NCBI RefSeq assembly: GCF_030052815.1
Contig: NC_079505.1
Span: 5,474,265-5,538,264 of the forward strand
Source: Hevea brasiliensis
Taxonomy: Eukaryota > Streptophyta > Magnoliopsida > Malpighiales > Euphorbiaceae
Direction of reading: 5' to 3'
Length of the DNA: 64,000 nt
The stretch's first letter is position 1. The number at the start of each line of letters is the position of its first letter. The position numbers and the translations under genes were made by a program. A model generated the notes under the pieces. That model was not told where the DNA came from, searched no databases, and was given only the letters and a program-made list of their open reading frames with translations. Below are positions 1 through 9,562 of the stretch, one piece after another.

Positions 1-205
1 TGAGGGACGAGGTGGGGTGCCTAACACCTTCCCCACCCGTTTACGGACCCCGAACCTAGAATCTCTGTATTTGAAGTGGTTTCGTTTTAATTTGCATTTG
101 AAAAATGGTTTTCTTCAATTTCCCTCAAAATTAAAGTGGCGACTCCTCACTCTTTCCCACTTCGGTGAGTGTTCGTCCAGGCGACCGCAAAATACCTTGC
201 GACAT
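1..205. mobile_element. possible LTR-retrotransposon end fragment
   Basis: The first 60 bases carry the phrase GGGGTGCCTAACACCTTCCCC-like, followed about 80 bases later by GTGGCGACTCC. I recall this pairing from the ends of plant Ty3/gypsy LTRs. No coding part or target duplication is visible here, so the call rests on motif memory only. It could equally be unrelated unique sequence. Confidence 0.3.
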
Positions 206-496
206 TGCTCTGTTCTACTTAGATCTACTAATCTGCAATCTTGTGTTCATGAGCTCTTCGCTTCTTCATCTGCTTCAATTCATACGATACGTCTGAGTTT
301 GATCCGAGGCTTGCATTTTTTTTTTTTAAGGCTTGCATATCTGTTGAGATTGACATGTATTTGATGCATTTGAGTTAATTGATACAATTTTTATTTTTAA
401 TCTTTGTTTCCATTCTGTGTTTGTGATTTTGCATTCATGAATTGAGAATTTTTTTTTTTTTTTTGGGAGGAGTCGGCTCTGCAACCATGCATCGGA
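206..496. other. unassigned T-rich sequence
   Basis: No gene is supported here. The stretch is T-rich with two long T runs (about 317-327 and 450-464). It has the look of plant UTR or intron sequence, but there are no clear splice sites or an open frame with recognisable homology. Confidence 0.3.
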
Positions 497-683
497 AGTG
501 TTTCAAAACCAATCATACCAAACTGAACTGAACCAATTTTTTTTGCTTCAGTTTGATTCAGTTTTACTATTAATTTGGTTTGATTTTGGTTCGATTTTGG
601 TTCATAAAAATATTATTTTCAGTAGTTCGGCTTTTACAATTTGGTTCAATTCAGAACCGAATCGAACGATTGCACACCCCTAT
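497..683. repeat. degenerate hAT-like MITE end (AACCGAACC-type repeat)
   Basis: This stretch is full of GGTTCGGTT/AACCGAACC-like words and ends in GATTGCACACCCCTA. It matches in style the right end (TTTGCACACCC) of the MITEs at 22607, 33678 and 45291. Only one end is recognisable. It stops exactly where homology to the kinase genes begins, at about 684. Confidence 0.45.
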
Positions 684-1013
684 ACAAGCAACCATGAATT
701 TTGATGATATGCACTACGTTGGAAAGGGTGGATTTGGAAAGGTCTATAAAGCTAAGTTGCAATCTAGAAATACTTTAGCTGTGAAGAAATTCAATTTACT
801 AAATCATGGTGAGACAACAGATCAGAAAGAGTTTTTAAATGAGATAAGAGAATTAACAAAGGTAAGACATCAAAATATTATGAAGTTCTATAGCTTTTGC
901 TCACATCCAAGACACTCATCTTTGGTCTATGAGTAGCTGGAGATGGGCAATCTAGCCACAATGTCAAGTAATGAAGAAGCTACGAAAGAATTCGATTGGG
1001 ATAAAAGGTTGAA

Positions 1014-2792
1014 TGATGTGCCCCAATATGGCACACACATAGGCCAATTTCTTGCACACCATGGGCTAAGTCAAGAATGGGCTAGGAAGTATGCTAGAAG
1101 GGGGAGGAGTCAAAGTTCCACCCAATGGAGGTACAAAGTTCATCGCCTTCACAAGAGGAAATGGGAAAAATGACTAATGCACTTGTGCAAGAGGGAAAGC
1201 AAGATAGCTCTATGGAAGCATGTGATATGCAAGAAGAAAAGGTGCTAAATCTGAATTCATGCATACATAATAAACATGCAGTCATAGAGGAAGATGTTAT
1301 TCCTTCAATCTTGATTCTAACAGCCCAAGAAGAAGAAGCCTGATGAGAATATAATTTCTTCTTCACTAATCATTCACAATGATGTTGCCTTATCTTTGCC
1401 AAAATGCAGGTCCATCAATGGCGAAAAATTTCATGATATGATACCTTTATGTGTATATCAACTAATCAAGAGTTGTGCATGGCAATCAACCTTTGTTCAT
1501 GGTGCCATCATTATGTTTGTCTCTTTCAATCCATCACAAGTGTGCAAGAATCAAAAAGCCTTTTAGCAAGTTCAAGAAGGAGAATTTGATGATGAACAAG
1601 GTGTCAAGAAAGGGGGGAACTCAAGATTCAAGTAATGCAATTTTTAGTTGTAAAGCATTGGATTTGAGGACAAATCCTTTCCAAGAATGTGCCTCAAATA
1701 TGGCACACAAATAGGCCAGTTTCTTGCACACCATGGGCTAAGTCAAGAATGGGCTAGGAAGCATACTAGGCATTTAAAAGAAAGAAAATTGGGCTGGAAT
1801 TATGAAAATAGACTTAATCTATTTGGAATTAAAAGAACGGGACCTAAAAGAGGCCCAATATTGAAATCCTTAGTTAAGTGGCTTGGTAGCTTTGGAAAGA
1901 TACATGGGGGCCCAAGAAAGATCCATAGGTGTGTGGCAGCCAAGAGGGATCCAAAAGTGACATTTTGAAGAAATCCTAATCATTTATGCTTCTAGTCTTT
2001 ATTTTATTTGAAGTGTCTTAGTTATTTCATGACTCCTAATTTGCTTAGGTTGTTGTTTTTCTAATTCTTGTTGAAGTAGGATTAGTTTTGCTCTGGAGAG
2101 ACTATAAACAGTCCTTGAGTCCATTAGACGTGCATCTTGATTCAGATTAATAAAATTGAGCTTTCAAGTTATTCTTTTATTCACTTATCTCTTTCTAAGA
2201 GAGGCATGAGTTTGAGAGACTTATCACCATTGGTGTAGCATCTTGTTCTTTATTGTTCTTTCTTTCTTTGTGGTGCTTTACTTATCAAAAATTGAAGGTT
2301 CAAGATCCTTGCTGTACTTCATTGGTGGCATTCAACGTGTCCAAAGGAGATCAACAAGTTCGTTTATGTTCTATTTTTATTTTCTATTTTTCTTTGAACA
2401 TTAATTACAACCTTAGCTTGGGGATTCATTCAAGATTGTGCAAGACTGTTCAAGATCCATCTTGAACGTGTTCTTTGAAGGAGAAATCCAGATCTAGAAT
2501 ATTTTCACCATTGGCACAACATTCCAACCGAAACCCTAATTGGTTTCAATCAAATGTTGCACATCCAACCCTGGCATGCACTTGAATTCTTTGTTTCAAT
2601 TACTTTGTTTTACTTTGTTTTGTGTTGTTTGGGATTGTTTAGAATTGCTAGAGTTTTTGGGCACAAATTGATCTTGGGTTATTAGTGTTTTAGAGTTACA
2701 ATTATGCAAGTTTGGTTATTTACTTGTTGGCCGAATTGCTTTGAATTATTTATTCTATAATTTTGGTTTTGTTAAACCTCAAAGCACAGTCA
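1014..2792 (+). mobile_element. LTR retrotransposon insertion in P0
   Basis: The insert begins TGATGTGCC and ends CACAGTCA. It is flanked by the 5-bp duplication TTGAA (1009-1013 and 2793-2797), and removing insert plus one TTGAA restores the receptor sequence. About 80 bp at its left end (1014-1094) recur at 1687-1770, as expected for two LTRs with the left one mostly deleted. A GAGGACAAATCCTTTCCAAG tract just before 1687 looks like the gypsy-type end of an internal region. No reverse transcriptase remains, so this is a deleted or non-autonomous element. Confidence 0.8.
1687..2792 (+). repeat. 3' LTR of the element in P0
   Basis: It starts at the second copy of the TGTGCC...GGCACACA segment and ends CA next to the target duplication. 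Its length, about 1.1 kb, is typical of plant LTRs. The corresponding 5' LTR is reduced to about 80 bp. Confidence 0.55.
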
Positions 2793-3377
2793 TTGAATGT
2801 CATAAAGGGTGTGGCAAATGCCTTGTCATACATGCACCATGACTGCTTACCACAAATTATTCATAGAGACATATCAAGCAAGAATATTCTACTGGATTTA
2901 GAATTTGAAGCTCTTGTTCCAGACTTGGTCATAGCTAAGCTTCTCAATCTAGACTTTTCCAATCAATCTATGCTAGCAGGCACATATGGATATATAGCAA
3001 CTGGTGATGTACTGTGTAGTTACTCCTCTAAATATTGAGTTCGTATTATAAATTATCTATTATAACTAAATATTTGGCATTACAGAACTTGCCTACGTAA
3101 TGAAGGTGACTGAAAAATGCAATATATATAACTTTGGAGTTTTGGCATTGGAAATCATCAATGGAAAGCATCCAGGTGATTTAATCCCAAGAATTTCACA
3201 CAATCTGCAGACATTGAGGTAGAGATGAACAATAAATTGGACCAAAGGTTATCTCCTCTGACACATGAAATTGAAGACAAATTGGCGTTCACCATGACTC
3301 TAACATTCTTATGCATATGTATGAACCCACAATCCCAGCCAGCTATGCAGTTTGTTTCTCAGCTCTTGTCAAACTAA

Positions 3378-3665
3378 CTTTATTTTTCAGAGCCGTCACT
3401 GCCTCCCGTGCTAAGCTAGGTGAAGTGCAATTGCTAGGCAGCTGCTATCTAATTCCTGCCCTTCATAGCAATGCACTTACTTTCATAAAGAATAATTAGT
3501 GGTTGCTATCTAAACCAAACTAAAACCAAAGAGACCTTACGATTTTAATTTCAGTTCCTTTAGCTCTTAAATCGAAATAGCGATTTTAATTTAGAATCAA
3601 TTTGAATAGATCCTAACATAAGTTAACCTATGTGAAAAGAAACGTGGTTAATGGAAGTGCCCAAT
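3378..3665. other. receptor-gene 3' flank remnant
   Basis: The first part matches the 3' flank of genes A-D (GGCAGCTGCTATCTAATTCC). It then switches to the roughly 460-bp module also found at 7306-7760, and stops at GTGCCCAAT, where copia sequence begins. No gene is present. Confidence 0.6.
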
Positions 3666-4141
3666 GACGTCATAGGATTGAAGTGGGTGTTTCGGATAAA
3701 GCAAAAGCAATGTGGCTCTATTGACTATTACAAAGCGCATCTTATTGGTAAGGACTTTCATCAGCGCCCTAGCATTGCTTTATGGAGACTTTTTCCCTAG
3801 TTGTCAAAACCACTAGTATCATAATAATTCTATCTCTTGCAGTATCAAATGGATGGGACCTTTGCAGCTTAATGTTTCTAATGCTTTTCTTCATGGTGAT
3901 TTTGACAATGATGTGTATATGGTTTAGCCATCTAGCTTTATTGATCTTGATAAAAAAAACTATGTTTGAAAATTTTACAGGTCGTTGTACGGTCTTCGCC
4001 AAGCACCAAGTCAGTGGTATAAAGGGCTTGCTGCAAAATTGTCATATGTTGATTTCAAGGTGTCTAACGTCGATTCTTCTTTGTTCTACTCCTCCACGCC
4101 TACTTGTCAGGTCTATTACTTGGTACATGTGGAAAATGTTA

Positions 4142-5465
4142 TGTTGACCCCGTGTAGCTCAAAATGAGCATTGATTTTGATGACAATAAAACTCAAATAG
4201 AATTTATCTAACTCAATTTTAAGTGATGTGTAGATTCTTTCTCTTATTCATGAAGATTCTTTGAGGTTGCATCTAAGGAGGAAGAGCACTTAAAGGCATC
4301 TCAAGATGAATCAAAGTTGAGAAAGAACAAGATTATGAAAGCTAAAACTCAAAGTAAAGGTATGAAAGTTATAGAGTTAGGAATTGAGTCTTAGGACTTG
4401 TGTAAAAAGAATATATGAAAGTTTTAATCAATTGAAGCTCAAAAATTAATTTTTCTTTTAATTATTTTATAAAATTTTCTCTGATCATAACCTTGGATAT
4501 TTCTATTGGAATATATATTTTTCTTAAGATCTAAATTAGATTTTTAAATATTACAATTTGAAATAGGCATCTGGTAAATTAGTTTGCTAACTTGCTTGCT
4601 AAAATATTAGTTTGCTAATGTGTTGGCTAAAATTATAGTTTGCTAATTAGTTTACTACTGTCTTAAAAAATTTCATTAGTTTGCTAAATGATCAGAGTTG
4701 CTCTACTTCGTACAAAAAGACAAAAGAATAGCTATTTTGCCTAGAACAGAGTGTATAACGTTCCAAAAAGGTTTCAAACAGTTAATGATTTGGGACTATA
4801 AATACACCTTCTTTACTTTATTTTACACTTGATGAAAGCTTACAATTGCACTCCAATCTTGATTTTTTATTTATTGCTTTCATTCAAGAGCTTTAAAGTG
4901 TTTGAGCTACCATTGGCAAATCAACTCATCTCTTCTTTATAGTTTGATTTGTATTGAGTGAGAGTGAGTGTTAAAACATTAAATTGCATTTAAGAGAGGT
5001 TGTACAAGCACCTATTGAAGCTTGAGAGTGTGAGTGCTTGAGATAGCACTTGTCTAAGGGTTCAAGCTACCTTGGTAAAAGCTTGGTGTTGAAAGAGTTG
5101 TAAAGGGCTTTTGGTCTCTTGCCTTTAAAAGAGCAAATAGTGGAGAGAAGACTCAAAGAGGGTTCTTTGAGAGAGTGGATGTAGGCTAATTAAGCCGAGC
5201 CACTATAAAAATCATTGTGTTTGATTTCTCTAATCTTAATATCTTTACTTTTGTTTAATTTAAATTTTATGCACATGTTATGTTAAAAATTGCTATAAAT
5301 ATTGATTGAGGCTCAAATTGCAATTTAGGGACACATTCTTGAAACACATATCACTTTCACTATATATACAGGAGCACCTAGTTGAACAAAGCCATGGCTA
5401 CAAGCAAGGGCTAAAAATTTGGTTAAGTCCAATTCACCTCCCTCTTGGACTATTTTGGGACAACA
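4142..5465 (+). mobile_element. solo LTR nested in the copia remnant
   Basis: The 1324-bp block starts TGTTGACCCC and ends GGGACAACA, so its ends are inverted repeats of each other. It is flanked by TGTTA at 4137-4141 and 5466-5470. Removing it brings the two halves of the copia reverse transcriptase back together. A TATAAATA box near 4796 fits an LTR promoter in + orientation. There is no internal region, so this is a recombination product (solo LTR). Confidence 0.85.
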
Positions 5466-6410
5466 TGTTATCTTAACTGGTAGCTCTAGTACACATTTGC
5501 AATAAGTCATTCGCTCTCTCCAACATGACTTTATGCTAAAAGATTTGGGCACTCTTGACTACTTTCTTGGTATTGAAGCAACTCGTAATTCCAAAGGTTT
5601 GCTCCTCACACAAACCAAGTACATTCTAGATCTTTTAACTGAAGCTAGCATGGATCAGTGCAATGAGATATCTACTCCAGCCAACACTAATGAGAAACTC
5701 AACTTGGTAATAGGCGAACCAGCAAAAGACCCGCACTTGTACTGCACAATTGTGGAGGCTTGCAATATTTATCTCTAACCCACTTAACATATCATTTCAA
5801 GTGTATAAAGTGTCACAGTTTGTCCATAATCCTACTGAGACTCATTGGGTAGCAATGAAAAGAATTCTATGATATCTTAGAGCAACAGTGCAATATGGGC
5901 TTCTTCTTTCCAAGTTGGTTGGTTTTGCACTTAACATATACAGTGGTTTTGATTGGGCACCGATTGTGGATGACTAGAAATCAACATCTAGTTATGCCAT
6001 TTTCACAGGAAATAATCTCATCTCTTAGTTCACAAAGAAGCAGAACACTGTAACCCATTCCTTGATTGATGAAATACCACACTGTGCAGCTACAAGAAAA
6101 GTCATATGGATCCAATATTTGCTTTGGGAAATATCAAATACTTCTCCTATTATACCCATCTTGTGGTGTGATAATGTAGGGGTAACATATCTTTCCACCA
6201 ACCCCTGTTTCATGCATGCATGAAACATATATTGAAGTTAAGCATCATTATGTTTGTGGCCTAGTCTCCTTCCGTCAACTTGAAGTCTGCCTCTTATCCT
6301 TTGAGGACCAACTAGCCGATATTCATACAAAAGCGTTGTCTGGATAGCATAATCAACAACTCACTACTAGACTAACAATTCAACCCCATCCGAGATAGAA
6401 TTGTGGGGAG

Positions 6411-6575
6411 TATTAAAGATATTGTACATGTATATCCTGTATGCTCATCTGTTGTTAAGTAGTTGTAGATGTATCAAACTCTTCTATTGTAGAGAGTTAT
6501 CCTTCTCTGTACAAACTTGTATTTATATCAGCTTAATAACAGTCTAAACCAAGATTGGTTTTACCATATCAATAT
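6411..6575 (+). repeat. remnant 3' LTR of the copia element
   Basis: A purine-rich TTGTGGGGAG tract directly precedes TATTAAAGATATTG, a typical copia polypurine tract followed by LTR start (TG mutated to TA). A CTTGTATTTATATCAG stretch follows. The right boundary is approximate. Confidence 0.45.
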
Positions 6576-7962
6576 ATATTTGAATGTAGGCAAAAAGTTT
6601 TAATACTCTATAAATCTTTGGAAAATGAAAAATAATGTACAACTTCTTGAGACCTTACTTCCAAATGCTTTATCTTTTTAATTTCAATTTTAATTTTAGG
6701 TTAAGGCATAACCCTTATTTTATGTAATTCATACATGACAAATAGAGTAGAAATGCTTATGAAGTGTTTGAAGGCGCAATTTGTTCAACTTCCAAATTGC
6801 AATTTCAACTTCCAAATTGCAATTCATATACACTTCCTCACCTTTACCCAAAAACTTCAATAAATGTGCTTTACAATCTAGTCCATAGACCATTTACCTT
6901 ACAATTTCATCATGACAATGTTTTTCCATCTAACATTATTTCAACAAACCAATTATAATTTCAAATAAGCCATTAGTCTAGTCAATAACAATGAAAGTTT
7001 TTATTTTTTTTTTTTCATCAATTAAGATTTGACTGCACTAAGGGTTATTCTAAAATTATTTTTTAAAATCATAAATATATCAAATCGATCAATAAGGAGA
7101 AATATACCTTAAAAGCAATTCAGAGAAAAGATTTAATTTTAATACATGTATATTGATATAAATATATCTTGATAAAAGTATTAATAAAAACAATAATGAG
7201 TAAGATATCTATGAAAATTATTATATATATGTACTTTTTAAAAGAAACAAAAATATTTTTAAAAAATTCAACTATTTAATTTTGTCAAAATTAAAATCAA
7301 AACCTAAACCAAACTGAAAGTAAAGAGAGCTTATAGTTTCAATTTCAATTTCTTTAACTCTTAAATCAAAATTGCTGATTTTGATTCATAATCGGTTAGG
7401 TTAGCCTACGTAAAATGTATGACACGTGGTTAATGAAAGTGCCCAATAATTTGGATCCCTTCATCAGACAAAATTTTAATACCATGATTGTTAAGGTGTT
7501 TTCTTATTTTTATTTTTTAATTTTTAATTTTATTTTTATTATTAAATTAATTTTTATCAAATTATTCATGATAACTATCAGTAAAATAAAATTTATTTTA
7601 TAATAAATAAAATATCTGATTATTTGATATGACTTTTATAATTAAATATACAATTTAGTCAATATTTTTAATTCATATATTTTTAAATTGATAACCTAAT
7701 AAATAATCATAATATATATTAATATTTTCAATTTTGACAATTAAAATTAGCCAGATAATCATATTATTATGGAGATTCATAAGTTTATATTGTTTGGTGG
7801 TAAAATATTTATATTAACATTTAGAAGTTGAGAGAGTAGTTTATGAAAAGTTATTCCTCCTAATTTTAAATACTAAGTGAGCATTTTAATTATGGTCAAT
7901 AAGATGATATCATTATTTTTACATTTAACTGCTAATCTAATAGATATTTTTATAGAATACTC

Positions 7963-8730
7963 ATGCTTTAAATTACTATATAAATAGCTAATAATTAACA
8001 GTTATTATCTAACCGTTAACAACTAGTAAAACAATTGATAACTACTAAAACAGTTGACAGCTATTATGACAGTTAATATTGTCGAACAGAACCCAAGTCT
8101 TATTAGATAAAAAGGTTAATTGAATAACCTTGAGCTTGGAGGCTTGAGAAAGGAACACTAAGTCTAGTCTTGTAATTTAACAGTTGAGTTTTATTAGTAT
8201 TCAACAGACATTTTTACTAAACACTATGCTTTAAATTATTATCTAAATAACTAATCATTAACAGTTAATATCTAACAGCCAACAACTAGTAACACAATTA
8301 ATAGTTATTAAAATAATTAACAATTATTATAACAATTAATATTATTGAACAGAGCCTAAGTCTTATCAGGTAAAAAGGTTAATTGAATAACCTTGAACTT
8401 GGGGGTTTGAGAAAGAAACACCAAGTCTGGTCTTGTAATTTAACAATCAAGTCTTGTTAGTATTCAATAGTCAATTTTACCAAGCACTCATGCTTTAAAT
8501 TACTATTTAAATAGCCAACAATTAACAACTAATATCTAATAGCCAACAGTTAGTAAAACAATTGATAATTACTAAAACAGTTAACAACTATTAGAATAAT
8601 TAATATACAGAACCCAAGTGTTGTTCGGTAAAAAAGGTTAATTGAATAGCCTTGAGCTTGGAGGCTGGAAAAAGGAACACCAAGTCTAGTCTTCTAATTT
8701 AACAGTCAAGTCTTGTTTGTATTTTCTATT
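7963..8730. repeat. 263-bp tandem array upstream of gene A
   Basis: The phrase ATGCTTTAAATTA recurs at 7963, 8226 and 8490, giving spacings of 263 and 264 bp. Each unit also holds AACAGAACCCAAGT, GGTTAATTGAATA, CCTTGAGCTTGG and GGAACACCAAGTCTAG. There are nearly three units. The sequence just before the gene A TATA box (about 9416-9505) is a diverged copy of the second half of the unit. Confidence 0.8.
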
Positions 8731-9512
8731 TTTTAACAAAATTTTTCATTTTTTATAGAAAACAAGAGAGGACATGCAAAATTTGTTTACCTGATTTTCT
8801 AATTCAAAAAATAAAAGAAAATTATTCATATATTTCATAATTATAAAAAAAAAAATCATTGTAAAATATATTTTAAAAGTTATTTTATTTTTAAAAATTT
8901 TAACCGTGTTATTCATTTATTTTATAATAAAATAATTAATTTTTATCATTACAAATAAATATTTTTCTAAATAATTATTTAATTTTAGTTATATAGAGTT
9001 ATGGTATAACTTTGATTATAAAAAAGTCATTGTTTTCTATTTAGAAAATAGCTGGAAAACAAAATTTTTGTTATAAAAGAAAACAATGGAAAATCCAAAT
9101 CTTAATTAAATTTTGGAAAATTAGTTTTGCAATTCTCTATTTGTAAAATTGGCACATGTGAAAGCAAAACTCTATTTTCTAGTTTTAAAAGAAAAATTTT
9201 TTACAAAACTATCTTAGTTTTCCACAAGTAAATAAGTCCTTAGAGTGACTGGATGGAGAAATTTTAGAATATAACTGTTGTATTATAATAATTTATCATT
9301 GTAGTCTTTGCGTGAATCTCATAATAATCAACTATTAAAATTTATCATTATACAACACCAAATAATTTTCCAAGGGGTCGTCAAAGAACAATGAAGTCAA
9401 GGCTTGCTAGTATTCGCAGTGCTAAAGAAGGCATTTGAGCAACCTTGTCCAAGGGGGAGCTTGTGAAAGGAACACTGGGTCAAGTCTTGTTAGTATTCAT
9501 AGTGCACTAAAG

Positions 9513-9562
9513 CTATATATATATATGTATCCATGGAATTCTGAAATGTAGAGTAAACAACT
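9513..9562 (+). promoter_or_regulatory. gene A core promoter and leader
   Basis: A TATATATATATATG box (9513-9526) stands about 40-50 bp before the start codon. The leader holds two tiny upstream frames: a four-codon ATG...TGA at 9533 and a bare ATG-TAG just before the main ATG. Whether either is transcribed depends on the transcription start, which the sequence does not give. Confidence 0.5.

Larger units (their letters stand above)
684..3377 (+). pseudogene. P0: kinase-only LRR receptor kinase fragment, split by a retrotransposon
   Basis: Homology to the intact genes at 9563 and 47397 begins in the kinase N-lobe ([13 protein letters not shown], invariant LAVKK lysine) and runs to the family C-terminus. 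The signal peptide, all LRRs and the membrane segment are missing. The fragment runs 684-1013, is interrupted by an LTR element, and resumes at 2793. It is broken by a TAC-to-TAG stop at 934-936. The DFG motif reads DLV (about 2923-2931), and one base is lost near 3199 in exon 2. The HRD motif (IIHRDIS) survives, as does the 82-nt intron 3004-3085. It is a dead copy and the oldest member here judging by divergence. Confidence 0.9.
3666..6575 (+). mobile_element. decayed Ty1/copia retrotransposon, 5'-truncated
   Basis: Broken frames give copia pol signatures in order. They are a WVF.IK.....GS..YKA.L..K.FHQ block (about 3680-3770), the reverse-transcriptase phrase YGLRQAPSQWY (3985-4017), the MLKDLG..DYFLGIE block (5533-5580), and an RNase H region ending DQLADIHTKALS (about 6300-6342). 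Every block carries stops or frameshifts. A solo LTR is nested at 4142-5465. The 5' half is absent and no target duplication can be paired. Non-functional. Confidence 0.85.
6576..9562. other. 5' flank of gene A
   Basis: This is AT-rich non-coding sequence. From about 6612 it matches, block for block, the 5' flank of gene C (from 24032) and the orphan flank at 35067-35792. It contains the module with ACACGTGG (7420-7427) and the 263-bp array at 7963-8730. Small open frames in it differ between copies and look accidental. No gene seen. Confidence 0.7.

Noticed and set aside
6764..6958. Small plus-strand frame also seen at 24151 and 35186
   Set aside because: It is conserved only because the flank is duplicated. 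The sequence is low-complexity and the start differs between copies.
7415..7603. Phe/Ile-rich frame repeated at 24827
   Set aside because: It arises from AT-rich repeat sequence. Its composition is that of random TTT/ATT codons.
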